Of a stretch of DNA of 64,000 bases, positions 1-11,804 are shown in pieces (within the stretch, counting starts at the first letter, position 1; each line of letters starts with the position of its first letter). The DNA is from Podocnemis expansa (Eukaryota; Chordata; Testudines; Podocnemididae). The notes under the pieces are model-generated. The model had not been told where the DNA came from. It ran no database searches and saw only the letters and a program-made list of their open reading frames with translations. The position numbers and the translations under genes are program-made. The stretch lies in the NCBI GenBank assembly GCA_007922195.1, contig ML682067.1:10408525-10472524 (forward strand), read 5' to 3'.

Positions 1-1039
1 GCTCCTATGATTAACTTGACAAACAATTTATAGATAAGGAATCTGGCAGGAAGAGGCCTGATCCTGCACATACTATGTGCCTTCTGAAAGAAGATGATGC
101 TTCCAAATTTTTGTGTTACTTCTCACAGGTGAAGTGCATTGAAACACACTATAATAATGCCTATCCTAATTTTTCAAAAGGAATCCATGACCTAAAGTGA
201 GCCCCAGTATCAGGATAAAATTAAAAAGCAGCCTACCAGTTTTTAACATATGTATTAACCCAGTAACCTTAAATTTAAAAAACATTATTAAATCAAAAAG
301 CCACACACATTATTTAAATTAGAAATAACACATACAAATGATCTTAGACATAAGAAGAATCTTAAAATGCTACTTTCCCCAACTAAGACAGGAGTTGCAT
401 GGAAAGCTTTGTCTGTAATACAAGGTAATTAGTTTTAGTTGTGTTATGCATGTATTGCTGCTTGGACGGTTAGTTAAGACAATAGAAACAATACGTAAAT
501 GTCCTCACCACTGTTTCATTTATTTATTTGGCAAAGATGTTGCTTTGACAATAACCGTCATAAGAACAAATGTCTGATTTGTTGACCATTATATTCTGGG
601 CTAATATATATCACTTTATCAATAGGTATCATGCACATCACATACATTACGCACACAATATGAAAGTAACATTACATTGTATACATTTCTAGCAGTTTAA
701 TGTCCTAAATTGTCTTATCTTTTTATAATCCTATTACTTTATGCCTTGTATCCCATAACACTTTGCAAAGCTAATATCAACTTTGGCAAGTTTTCCCAGA
801 AGCTGATTTTGTATTGAGCCTTTTTTTCCTGTACTATATTATTATTGACTTGTATCAATAAATCTAGCTGATATTGGTTATTTTGTCTTTGAATATAGTT
901 CATAACAAACCAAACTGTGATCAAGTAATTGACTATACAATTTATCAACAGTCCTCAGACACTGTATCTCAATGAACTGAAGTATTTTCTCCTATTTACT
1001 TGTTTCCAATGCCATTATAGTCATGTTGGTCCCAGGATA
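1..1039. other. AT-rich non-coding DNA, no recognised repeat
   Basis: AT-rich sequence with short open frames interrupted by stops on both strands. No splice-bounded exon, terminal inverted repeat or known repeat end was recognised. It is consistent with intronic sequence of the minus-strand gene whose exon lies near the right edge of the window. Confidence 0.5.
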
Positions 1040-1320
1040 TGAAAAAAAACAAGGGAGTAGAAGCGACATCTTTTACTGGACAACCTTACGTTGGGGGAAG
1101 GCACAAGCTTTTAAGCTACATAGTGCTCTTCTTCAGGTCTGGAATAGAGAAGAGAGTGTTTGAGCTAAATTTGAGTTGTGACAGACTGTCAAGAGAAGGA
1201 GCAACATATTGGAAGCAGTCACTTGACATGAAGTGGGCAGTTGAGGGTTAGAATGTCACGCATAAAAGTTTTGAAGTGGGCAATTAAGGATAGCAGGCAA
1301 TGTGGTGTGTGGCACATTGC
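1040..1320 (-). repeat. Reptile interspersed repeat, possible PLE-type 3' end (fragment)
   Basis: The stretch contains 'cttttactggacaacctta', 'gctcttcttcaggtctgg' and a degenerate tail. This matches the style of a very common turtle repeat in which a run like 'atcttttattggacc' leads to 'gctcttcttcaggtctgg'. The same family recurs at 12925-13010 and 62300-62355. Assignment to a Penelope-like element is an inference from its similar layout; the family could be something else. Confidence 0.4.
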
Positions 1321-1639
1321 TCTACTGATCCAGGCTCCTTGTTAAGTTTATTATTTTTGGTGGCTAGCAGAGTTAAGAATTTACATTGCCAGGCTCATCT
1401 TTTGGTGGTGGTGTGCAGATTTCCCTTGAGGACAAGTACTGAAAGATCAGCTATAGAGTGATTGCTTTGTAAAAAATATTCACTCATAAGTGACATGGTG
1501 TTTGTGATGCTGTCCTAAGTTAGGGGATCATTTATGATTATCTTTCATATTAATATTTCATATTTGCAGTAATCCATATGTGATATGTCATGTGTGGTAC
1601 CAACAGAAAGATTGTAATCAGCTAGGAGTGATTCTGTGG

Positions 1640-1681
1640 TTTATATCAAAACCAACAAGAGTCTTGTGGCACCTTATAGAC
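1640..1681 (-). repeat. PLE 3'-end-derived repeat, left part
   Basis: The segment 'gtcttgtggcaccttatag' is the reverse complement of the PLE 3'-end motif seen elsewhere in the window. It is cut at 1681 by the hAT element 1682-2702 and resumes at 2703 with 'actaacagatttctttggg'. Confidence 0.7.
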
Positions 1682-2702
1682 CAGGGTGGCCAAACTTATG
1701 GAACTCAAGAGCCACGCAAGTTGATCATTAAACCTTCAAGAGCCACACTGAGGCATATAACCACATACTTTTACCTACTCCAAAATTACTAAGCTTAAAA
1801 TTCATTGCACACTCTAATTTTATTGTAAAAATGGCAAATATTGATCCTACTAATATCAGATTCTAATAATTACTTAAGGTTACCATGAAAACTAGGCCTA
1901 TACAGTGAAAACTTATCTATTGCTGGATGTAGAACACTGCAGGCTAGTGGCGAGTTTTTTAAAATCTGGGCAGTAATTTGTCAATGGAGTAGGTAAAAGC
2001 TCTCTCAGGTGCTGATCCCTAAGTATTGCACAATGTTTTGATTTAACAAATTTAATTGTGGCATACAATGCTTCACAGTAATAAGTTGTGCCAAAAATTG
2101 AAAGTAATCTACAATCAGTTTTAAACTTTTCTCCTCTGTATTTTCATTGCTTATTATGCCATGTCATATTTAGGACTTGTAAAACATGATTTTATTTTAA
2201 CAAGAAGTAAACTGCATTAGGGCCTATGAAGAAATCTAAACATGCCACAGCTTCCCCGACCATGCCACACTGCCCCCCTTCCCCACCGTCTCTGACCATG
2301 CCGCCACTTCCCTGATGTCTCTTACCATGTGGCTGCTTCGCTGCTGTCCCCAACCATGCTGCACTTCTCCCCCCATCTCCAACCATGCTGCTGCTTCCCT
2401 GCCAGCTCTCACCATTTCACACTCCCCCTTCCCTCCCCGTCTGACCATGCCATGCTTCTCTGCTGGCTCCAACGAAGCTGTGCTTTCCCCACATCTCTAT
2501 CCATGCCATGCTTCCCTGCCAGCTCCACCCATGCTGCCACTTCCCTCCCATCTCTGAGCATGCTGCCACTTGCCTGCTGTCCCTGACCTTGCTGCGCTTC
2601 TCCCCATGGCTTCCGACCATTCTGCCCTTCCCTGCCATGTGAGCTGTACTTTTTCACTGAAGAGCCACATGTGGCTTGTGAACCGCAGTTTGGCCACACC
2701 TG
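1682..2702. mobile_element. Non-autonomous hAT element, 1,021 bp
   Basis: The ends are CAGGGTGGCCAAACT and, inverted, CAGGTGTGGCCAAACT. The 8-bp target duplication is TTATAGAC (1674-1681) and TTAGAGAC (2703-2710), with one mismatch. Subterminal sequence around 1708-1718 and 2660-2676 pairs as 'agagccac' with 'gtggct'. The interior 2230-2640 is a CT-rich minisatellite-like array. No transposase frame is present, so it must have been moved in trans. It inserted into an older PLE-derived repeat. Confidence 0.85.
2230..2640. repeat. CT-rich minisatellite-like array inside the hAT element
   Basis: Degenerate units of about 28-40 bases built around 'accatgctgc', 'cttccctgcc' and 'agctc' repeat roughly a dozen times. 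All six frames stay open for 60-96 codons only because of composition; these are not genes. Confidence 0.75.
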
Positions 2703-2890
2703 TTAGAGACTAACAGATTTCTTTGGGCATAAGCTTTCATGCTCTTCAACCCACTTTATCAGATGCATGATGCATCTGATGAAGTGGGTTGGAGCCCATG
2801 AAAGCTTATGCTCAAAGAAATCTGTTAGTCTATAAGGTGCCACAAGACACTTGTTGATTTTGCTGCGCACAGACTAACATGGCTACTCCT
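2703..2890. repeat. PLE-derived inverted pair (continuation of 1640-1681)
   Basis: The sequence runs 'actaacagatttctttggg' through 'gcataagctttcatg' to 'cttta tcagatgcatg', then returns as its reverse complement through 'gatgaagtggg', 'gaaagcttatg' and 'ctgttagtctataaggtgcc'. It ends with 'actaacatggctactcct'. This is the tail-to-tail arrangement of the PLE 3' end seen in several places in the window. Confidence 0.75.
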
Positions 2891-2916
2891 GCAGAAATTT
2901 CTATGATGGTTTATAT

Positions 2917-3126
2917 CAGAGGTCTCAAACACATGGCCTGAGGGCAGCATGCAGCCCCTAAAGCTATTTTCTGTGGCCTGCAACAACACTATTGTTACCA
3001 ATATTTGCAATATCATTGTATGAAAAGGTTTCAGTGGTGTGGCCCTTGGGCTAACATGCTAGTCCTTTTGCAGCCCTGTACTAGTCCTCATGCTGCCCTC
3101 GTGGTGTTTTGAGTTTGAGACCCCTG
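2917..3126. mobile_element. Non-autonomous hAT element, 210 bp
   Basis: It is bounded by a perfect 8-bp duplication GTTTATAT (2909-2916 and 3127-3134). The inverted ends are CAGAGGTCTCAAAC and CAGGGGTCTCAAAC. The element has no coding capacity. It lies 27 bp beyond the PLE-derived repeat. Confidence 0.9.
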
Positions 3127-3134
3127 GTTTATAT

Positions 3135-3720
3135 GTAGGTGTCATATCTGTGTTAGAAGTTAGGAATAGGTTTAATCTATTTGTGTTTAAAGTTACTGGA
3201 TTCTGGGACACTCCCAGACTGGATGTCTACAAACCATTGTCTCAGTGGCCCACTAAGGAAGCTCCCAGGTACAGTAAGCCCAGGGAAAAACCTGTTGAGC
3301 CACTAGGAATTGCCCATGTGACTCATTTCCACTTTGATTCGAAAAAACTCCACACAGCATGAGGAAGACAAGAGGTGTTTAAAGGCAGCAGCCCCAACTC
3401 CATTTTGTCTTCAGTCATTAGTCTCTAGTCTGCAACCAACTCTCATCTCTGGACCTATTCCTCTCTGACTGGACAAAGGACTGAGGAGCACCTAGGTGCT
3501 GGGTTTCTGCCAGAGGAACTAAACAAGCCTGCAAACTCTGGTTTCATCCAAGGACTTGCTTTACATGGACTCTAAATCATTTTTATGTATGTGATTCACT
3601 CTGACCCTTTAACATTGCTCATATTTTGTTTTTTCTTTCTATATTAAACCTTTAGTTTTAGTTACTAAAGGATTGACTGGCAGCATGATATTGTGGGTAA
3701 GAGAAGCTTATGTTTTTCTG
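3135..3720 (+). other. Possible LTR-like retroelement fragment
   Basis: Contains 'ccaactccattttgtcttca' near 3388 and a 'tattaaacctttagtttta' segment near 3641 followed by 'gttactaaaggattg'. This resembles the polyadenylation-signal region and U5 of retroviral-type LTRs in turtles. No coding remnant, primer-binding site or paired copy was found, so it may be another kind of interspersed repeat. Confidence 0.3.
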
Positions 3721-4092
3721 TATAATGTGGCTGTCCTTTGAGGGTCAGGAGAACCTGTTTCTTTAAGAGATTCAGTGGCTAGGTGGAAACCAGAGTAGCT
3801 GATGTGCAATGAAGGAGGCTGGCTTTCTATTTTATTATGCTTCATGATAACCAGTGTGGGGGATCAGAAGCATGTTTTGTGACAGATTGGGGAACTGTAC
3901 TGCACAGCGTTTCGAGACTAGTACCACCAGTGTTTGGAGAGTTTGGCTCTCAGTTTTGCAGCTTGCCCTGATTTTTGCATATTCAGGAGGCTGTCCCAGT
4001 AGGCCTGGGTCATGGTGTTTGTAACTTGTTATCATTTTTCTATATGAGTTCATTTGAGAGAGTAGTGATTGTCTCATTTGGCCACGCAGTTG

Positions 4093-4420
4093 TTAGTGGG
4101 CTATTTGATACACCGGCTGAGGTACATCATGTTGTGATAAGCATGTGTAGAAGCTATGAATCTTGGAATGTATCTTGTCAAGGGTTCTGATTATTGTAGC
4201 AATGGAGCTCTGTCCGTATATTTTGCATCTGTTGTTCTGACAGGGTGTGGTGCCACTTTGAATTAGTGTGTCACAGTCTGCTGGGAGCTTGCTTCTGATA
4301 ATGAGCATGGCAAGGCTGAGGGGTTTTTTGAAGTCTAAAAAAGGGAAGATTTGTTTCAAGTTGTGGTCCCCATCAAATATGAGCTGTAATCATTTGATGG
4401 ACCTATTTACTTATTTCATA
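4093..4420 (-). pseudogene. Penelope-like element reverse transcriptase/endonuclease linker fragment
   Basis: The minus-strand translation reads 'FPFLDFKKPLSLAMLIIRSK', then 'GTTPCQNNRCKIYGQ', then 'YTCLSQHDV'. This follows the layout of PLE proteins after the reverse transcriptase core: a P-L-x-x-x-(R/K)-(R/K)-P stretch, '(I/V)RSKL', and a Cys-rich 'PC...RCK' motif before the GIY-YIG domain. Downstream, at lower coordinates, the frame decays and no GIY-YIG motif is legible. The identification is by recognition of motif order and has not been searched. It is a dead coding relic. Confidence 0.6.
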
Positions 4421-6894
4421 TGGCAGACAAAATGGTTCATACACTGTGGGGGTTTTGTTCCCTTCCTGGAATCCAGTCCAGTCTGCTACTGTGTCCCCCC
4501 CATCTCCACCCCTGAACCCTGACCTACCCCACTATGCCAGGTGACCATTTACTCCTGAGTTAGTGCAAGCCAGCCTCCTGTGTGTAATCAGTCCCAAGCA
4601 GTGGGTGTGCACCCTCTGGCCACTCAGGGGGAGAACCCCCAGAGAGCACCTCCAGCTTTCAGATACCAAGAACTATTTTCCTACAGGGATCAGAGCCTTC
4701 TCCCAATCACTGTTAGGTCTCATGGACTCTGGGTCACTCATTTATCAATGAAATAAGAATGCACAGCTCTGTCCACACAGCTTTAGAGGAAACAAACACT
4801 AGTTTACTGATTAGAACATAATTTTAAGTGACTATATAGCAGATCAATGCACAATCATTTAATAAAGGAGTCAGGAGTTGCCACCATCAAATAAAAGATA
4901 TAAGACACTTACTAACTTATCATCACTGTCCAAGATTACTCACAAGATCTGACTACTCCTATGTGTGGCCCAATCCTTCCTGTAGATGTTTGAAGGAGAA
5001 TCTCACAAAGAGCCCCTAGCAGTTCCAATTATCTCTATTTGTCTTCAAAGCCCGCCCCTCACCTGCCCCCTGCTTCCCGTGCACTCCTCCTTCCAGCCAG
5101 ATCATTTCTGTTCAGAAAGGTGTGAGCCCTCCCCATCCTCTGTGCTACCTTGGATTCTCTTTGTCTCACCTGATCCAGAGAGCTCAATTTGCAGTGCCTT
5201 TGTCATGCACCTCCCCAGCCTCAGTGCTGAGAGACAGCCCTGAGTCATGTAAAATACCTGGAAACATGCTTCACCTCTGTATACATACCTGATGCTCCGG
5301 AAACATGACATCATACCAATAAGGCAGAACATTCAAAAGGTAAGCTTGCATGACACATTTGCATCAAACTACATAATTACATTGCAAAAGAAACAGGAAA
5401 GTTATACAGATCATAGCCTAGGGGTGCACAGACGTGCATCCCATGACAAGGTTCTTATTAGTTAATTATTTTATACGGGAGGCTCCAGTCTGGTGCCCTA
5501 CTGTGTGAGGCACTGCATTTGGTGGAATTCTGCTTGTTAGTTACATATACCTACCTCTGGCCATTTGAACCAGAATATAGTGGCATGCCCCTTAAGATTA
5601 GAGCCTGAAACTCTAGTTCTGTTGAAATAATCATGATAATGGTTACCTGAGTGGTTACTGTGTGAGATGCTGACTACTGAAGCTCCGCTGTTAAAATAGC
5701 ATTGGATCTATTCATGTGCATGCACTTGGACGTATGTCACACTGCATGGTATGACAGTAGCTGAATGACTAAAATAAAACAAAGGAATCTGAAATCTAAG
5801 GAACCCCGTGAATAGCATATAGGATGTGTGTTTCACATGGACCTTTATCCAACTTGTATAACCATTTCAGGTGTCTCCAGTCTTCTCAGACAGGAAATTT
5901 AGTATCCAGAATGGGGCAATGAGAAAGGTAAAATGTTAGCAACAACAAGCCATCTTTGAAAAAGAAGCAAGCTTTATTTCACTAATTATATATTAGGGAT
6001 CAGTGTTGGGTACACTTCTATTTCATCATTTAAATAAATCCAGATTTGGTGGAATTCTCCTGTTTAATCATTTCTACCCATGTCTGGCCGTTTCCACAGT
6101 GGAAGTGAAGTGGCAACTTGAGTTTATGATAACAGAATACATCCTATAGTCAAGCTCCCTGGCTGCAGCTTATGAGTGCTCGGCACAATTCAGGGCTCCC
6201 CAGCCATGGGCAGCAGGAGCACTGGACAATTTCCTGAAACAGGCTCCAAACTATAGCAGGGGCCAGTGGCTTTCAGGATCTGGTATCATAATTGGGGATT
6301 GCAATAATCAGAAGAACCCTGGCCATCTTTCCCTGCCTCAGCCACATAGCATACACTGGTTTCAGGAAAATCAGTATGGTAGAAGTTGTCCCTTCAGCTC
6401 TATAACACCCTACCAGTGGAGACTTTCTCTTTACCTGCTATACAGAACTTGAGTCTGAAGACAGAAGCACTGGAATGCATGACTTCAACATCCCACATAC
6501 CTTACAACGGTACCATACTTTTTTATGAAGTAGACTAATAAGATTAGGAATGTCTCATGATAAATCGATGCTGGGAAATGACTAGAATTAGCAAATTGCG
6601 GTGCCTGATTTTGGACAAAGGGCTCTTACAGAAATAGTAACTTAGCTTTTAAATTTTTTTAAAAAATCCAATATTTTAGCATGAAAAATCACTGGTTTAC
6701 TTTACAATTATGGAACATACTAGGACACTGTTTCAGTTTGCCAAACAAGTGATAGAATAGCATTCTGGTATGATGTGTGCACTGCTCCTATACCATGTTC
6801 AAAACCACTTTGCACTTGTTGTACAGAGTAAGGAAATCCTAATGCAGAGATGCATCAGGGCTTTTGCATGTTAAAAATACATAGTTCTCATGCG
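4421..6894. other. Unclassified non-coding sequence
   Basis: No gene, clear terminal repeat or known tail was recognised. A weakly similar pair occurs at 5518-5568 and 6046-6096, both starting 'tttggtggaattct' and continuing to 'tctggccatttg'/'tctggccgtttc'. This suggests two old copies of one unnamed repeat. The 4563-5330 part has a C-rich composition with no splice-bounded frame. Confidence 0.4.
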
Positions 6895-7140
6895 ACTGTT
6901 TTCATCCACAGATCACAAAGTGCTTTACAAAGGCAGGCAGTACCATTAGCCCTATTATACAGTTGAGGAAACTGAGGCATACAGAAGCAAAGCAACTTTC
7001 CTAACATCACCCTGGGAAAAGGATCCATGCCTCTCAAGTCACAGCCCACTGATTTAGTTACTGACAGGCCAATTTGAGCTGAGAGTAGCTCCCCAGCATT
7101 CCTGAGTCATAGGCCAGTGTTCTATCCACTGGCCCATTTT
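6895..7140 (+). repeat. MIR-like SINE relic
   Basis: The central run 'attatacagttgaggaaact' followed by 'gaggcatacagaagc', and then 'ccagtgttctatccactggc', is the classic layout of MIR/CORE-type SINEs. The copy is old and diverged. Confidence 0.7.
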
Positions 7141-7196
7141 AAGCGCATCTAATTAGCTGAGGCACATTTCATGACATTGACTTAAATGGGCTCATC

Positions 7197-7536
7197 GGGT
7201 ATGTCTACATTATGTGTTTAAGTCGACTTAAGGGCCCTTAAGTCGACTTAAACAGTCTACACTGCAGGGCAATTAAGTTGACTTTAGGGTCCAGTAAAGT
7301 CAACTTTATAAGGACTTTATAAAGTCAACTTTACTGTTAAGTGGGGCCATTAAGTCGACTTTATAAAGTCAACTTAAGCCAGGGCACCCATTTAAAGTCG
7401 ACTTTAAATAAAGTCAACTTAATGTAGTGTGGACTCACTAAGTTGACTGAATAAGGTCTACTTAAAGTCGACTTTAAGTAGACTTTATTAAGTTGACTTA
7501 ATAAAGTTAACTTAGCTTTTACATTTAGACCTAGCC
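7197..7536. mobile_element. TCGA-palindrome TIR element, PIF/Harbinger-like, 340 bp
   Basis: The ends are GGGTATGTCTACAT and, inverted, GGCTAGGTCTAAATG. A perfect 3-bp duplication ATC is present (7194-7196 and 7537-7539). The interior is almost entirely reiterated AAGTCGACTT and its CpG-decay forms AAGTCAACTT and AAGTTGACTT. A 3-bp duplication and G-rich ends fit the PIF/Harbinger superfamily. There is no coding capacity. Confidence 0.8.
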
Positions 7537-7667
7537 ATCTGGATGTAACAGGAAATTCTAAGCCAACACCTGACTCTCAGTGCTTAGAAGGATGCTAGAT
7601 AGCATATTGTATATAACTGCAAACAAAAGGTAACTTTTGTTTGTGTGCATGTGTGCTCAGCTCACTA

Positions 7668-8051
7668 GGGCCCTTAAGGCGACTTAAACAAAGCTCTGTC
7701 TACACTGCAGGGCAATTAAGTTGACTTTAGCAGCAGGTAAAGTCGACTTTATTACTTCCACTTATAAAGTCGACTTTACAGTTAAGTCGACTTTATTAAG
7801 TCGACTTAAGCCAATGTGGACTCACTAAGTTGACTTAACAAAGTCGACTTAGTGCAGTGGGGCCATTAAGTCCACTTTATAAAGTTGACTTAAGCCAGGG
7901 CACTCATTTAAAGTTGACTTTATAAAGTCGACTTAATGTAGTGTGGACTCACTAAGTCAACTTAATAAGGTCTACTTAAAGTCGACTTTAAGTAGACTTT
8001 ATTAAGTCAACTTAATAAAGTTGACTTAGCTTTTACAATGTAGACATAGCC
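7668..8051. mobile_element. TCGA-palindrome TIR element, left end missing
   Basis: A second copy of the 7197-7536 family. The right end 'gtagacatagcc' is intact at 8051, but the left end begins inside the family at 'agggcccttaaggcgac', so the first ~30 bp are lost. The interior again consists of AAGTCGACTT-type palindromes. It lies 131 bp from the first copy in the same orientation. Confidence 0.7.
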
Positions 8052-11000
8052 AATGTCTCTTTGCCTAGTTTACATCTCTAGATTAACAACTCATTGGAAA
8101 GAAATACATTGCATGCAGCTGTATCTGCATGAAGAAAAAACACATGGACCCTTCAAGACCTCACACACATTAAAACCGAGTAGCCATGTGATCCCATTTC
8201 TATACCCTTTTCTTTCCTCACCCCATTTCTCTTATTTTTTTTTAACTCTAACGCACTAAGTCACATCTAAATTTACATTGTCAAGCTTTCTGGAGAGGGA
8301 TTATGTCTTTTGAAGTTGCTTTGTTAAGTGCCCAGCACATTTTCTTAACTGTATAAATAACAACAAAGAAAAAATAAACACCATCTCTGTGATGATGGGA
8401 ATTGAGATTTACTTTTTACTGAAAATTTTCCTTACTTGTTTAGATGCAATGTCTTTGACAGTGCCACTCTAGTGCCTGTCCACACTGCGCTAGACCAGCA
8501 CAATAAGACATAAGCTGGATGCTACTGTCTTTGGTCTGGAAAGGTTGACCAAGTGAAGACAACTAGAGGAGAGGATGACCTATATTATGGATGGACAGTA
8601 CTGTGTTCCTACTAATCATAAAACACATATTAATAGGAGTCATAAATGTGTTATCACTATAATTTTTTGCTTTATCCCACAGCCAAAGGCAAAGCAGTAC
8701 AACTCCCATTCTAACTTCCAGTGGTGTATCCATTATCAACACTGAACTGGACCATTGGGTTGAAATCAAGCAGTTGGTTCCTGGTTTAGATGTATTTTTC
8801 ACTCCACTAACTTTAACCCTGAAAATCTTGTTAACAGTCATTTTACACAAAGTTGTAACAGCACAAAAAAGGCAGAGCAGAATCATAGCTACTTATTCCA
8901 GGAGGGGGATCTTACGGTTCTGTTATCACACATTTGGGTAAAACTTACATAAAAAGGCTTTAACTGTGATTCAAGTAATATCATTTTGATTGTGTTGTAT
9001 TTATTTTGCTGCTTTGGATGTATGGGTAAGGTGCACAGGTTGAAACCAAAGCTTGATATGCCAATCCTTTTATAAGTTATTTGATCCTTATGTAGCTTTG
9101 TGTAGATAAATAGTAGTATATTCATAGGCACTGCATAAATTAAATAAGTGATACTATAAATATATTTATGGTATCAGGTTGGGGACAACTGGCCAGTAGG
9201 CTGGTCTTGTAAGGCCTTCTAGTTGGTCTATGAGCCAAAGTTGAGCCAAAGCAAGCCACATGTTTGTGGGAATGTTAAAGAGTGAACATTCATCAGCTTG
9301 CAGTTGAATTAAGTGGAAAGATAGAGTAGTCTTTTGCCTAGTGTCCTGTTTAACTGAGAAAACAATGTACTAACCTCAAAGAGATGGGAATATATGTGAA
9401 AATAACATGTTAGCAGACAAAAAGTGAGTGAGCCACAGATGTGTAGTCAGGCAACTTGAAATGAATGAAATATTATAGAAAGTTCCAAAATGCTCTGAAA
9501 AACAGGATACATTTGGGTGAGCCAAAGGGAACTCCTAGGACCTGAAACTGCAGACACCCAAAATACCAGGGGTATAATTGGAAGAGGTTAGCTACAGGTC
9601 AGCAGACCCAAGACAAGGCTGGGATCAATGTGTCATATCGCTTCAAAGTCAGTCACTGTTGAACTGTCTAATTGTTTAACAATCCAGTCCTTCTGACTTA
9701 CTCATAGTCTCTTTAATTGTTTAAGAAACCAATCAAACACTGTCAAATGGATTAGAGAGAAATATTATTGATTATTAGAACTTTAGTCCTCAGTTCTTCA
9801 TCTCAGAAAAAAAAATCTCTGAGAACAGGCAACATAATTCAAAACCTGAGACCATTATTATTATTACATATTATAGGTTTATAGTACAAGACGTAGCTGA
9901 GCTAAAAGAGCTCAATAGAAATTCTACCACAGTTACGATAGTTATGGCTGACACCCTCAGACTATAATTGGCTTGTACACATGAACTATTCCCACAGTTT
10001 TCCATACACATGCCATTTTATTAAACATAACTGAACTATCCAATGGCCTCTATGAGTCTAATCCCACAATCCTTTGTTAAGCAACACTTTCACTGAAGCA
10101 TGATCTCCTAAACTTTACCCTAACTTTGTCATTTTTTTCTTCAAAAGCAGGCACAGATCCTACTCATTTTTAACCCTTATATTTGTATTGGTTCCATTTA
10201 TTTGATGCTAGGCATTATATACATTTGGGTACTGAAGGAGCACTTCTTAGAAGTTAGGTTAGTATCTGTTTAGTCCCCCTTTGATAAATAATGATATCCC
10301 CATTTGGCAATCCTTGGACAGTTGTGAGCTGGTATTGATTATGGCTGCACCCATGCAATATCAAACTACTCTAAAGCCAGGAGGGACATACTCTTAAATA
10401 AATTATTGGATTATGAACATTTGTATTTTAAAATGCCCTGGTAGAATAGTTGTCAGGATTTTCTAAATGAGTGTTAATGCAAGATGTATCAGCCCTAGTG
10501 TAGAACTGCCAAACAAGTTTGGAGCCAAGGGGCTAAAATAAAAGACTGATGCTACAACTAGGAATTTTGTGATTCTTCCTGTAACTGTTTTCCCCTAGAA
10601 CAGCTACAATACATTAATAAAGACTGTCCACACTAGAAAAGTAGTTCTACTTATCAACAGTCCTATCTATTGGGAAAAAAATAGAGAATGTGAGTGAGCC
10701 TAGACTTTTTAAAAATAGAAACCTAAAATCAAACTCTTAACCTCATCTAGTTCAGTGGGAGCTGCTGGGGACAGAGTACAGTTGAAAATCACATCCCTTA
10801 TTTAGGGTGCCTAAATACAGATTTGTGAGCTTAAATTTGGGTTCCCAAATTTGATAATCTTGGCCAGGGAGTATACGTACGTGTGTGTCTCTGTGGGATC
10901 CAGGGATTCAGATCTGAGACTCACACAATACCAAAGCACATAAAGTTCATATACTTAGAGTGGCAGGAGAGGTAATATTGGTTTTGAGGAGACATACCTT

Positions 11001-11804
11001 CACTAGCTATGACTGAATTAACACTCTGCAAATAGAATTGTAGCCAGCGCTGCACAGTTGTGGGAGTGGCTAATGACCCTGGATACGTATCTGTTGAGAT
11101 TCTGGGTACATTCTTGGGTGGCTCTCCCGCTGCTTGTGCCACAGTGCTATACTTCTATTTTTATGCATTAGTTCAATAATATCTGTGTCTGCTTGAACTG
11201 GAAATTATACCTCTAGCTCAAAGTGGGAACATACTTTTTGATGCAATTAACTTTGTTGGCTAAAACCAGTCTTAGGCTGCAAGATGCTAAACTCAAGTAA
11301 GTTGAAGGGAACATTTGCCCCTCCGCATTCTAAGTAGCAATCTGGGGACTGTGACAGATATTGCAATCCCATCATAGCTTTGAGAATTATTGCATTAATG
11401 CCATGAAGAGTCTATCCTTCATTGTGGCTCAGGATTGTATTATGCTCCATGGGGGAAGGTTACTGCATCCCCTGCAGGAATAAAAAAAAGTCTTTATAAT
11501 CAGCTCCATATAGGTACCCCATCCTGAAATGGCTTGCATATAATGGTACAGGGAAAATAAAAAAGAACTTGTGGTCTAAAGGGGCAGCTTGAATTAACAC
11601 AGTGTCTTTTCTTTTAATTCAGCAGATGGACACATCTAGTAAGGGACCCAGTCCTGCTGATGCATTACAAGGACTTTGATCTGTCAAATGCCCCTGCTGG
11701 GAAGATGGGTGACTGCCGGTATGCTGAGTTTGCATTTTGACATTTTTATTATTTTATGTGTTCTCTGTATGTATTTGTCCCTAAATAAATGTAGTGTTCT
11801 TTAA
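8052..11804. other. Unclassified non-coding sequence
   Basis: About 3.7 kb with no convincing exon or transposon boundary. Open frames of up to 107 codons on the minus strand near 8563-8886 lack splice sites or family resemblance. Most of it is probably old intronic DNA. Confidence 0.4.

Noticed and set aside
3135..3720. Endogenous retrovirus
   Set aside because: Only LTR-like end features are suggestive; there is no gag, pol or env remnant and no second LTR, so it is kept as a low-confidence fragment.
7197..8051. Regularly repeated palindromes considered as a CRISPR array
   Set aside because: There are no distinct spacers, the palindromes are continuous, and the region has transposon ends and a target duplication in an animal genome.
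10921..11142. 73-codon minus-strand frame with a protein-like composition
   Set aside because: Too short, with no recognised family and no splice sites placed to make an exon.
11600..11720. Possible exon after 'ttttaattcag' near 11625
   Set aside because: The acceptor-like sequence is on the strand opposite to TMEM117, and the following frame is short with no recognisable protein.
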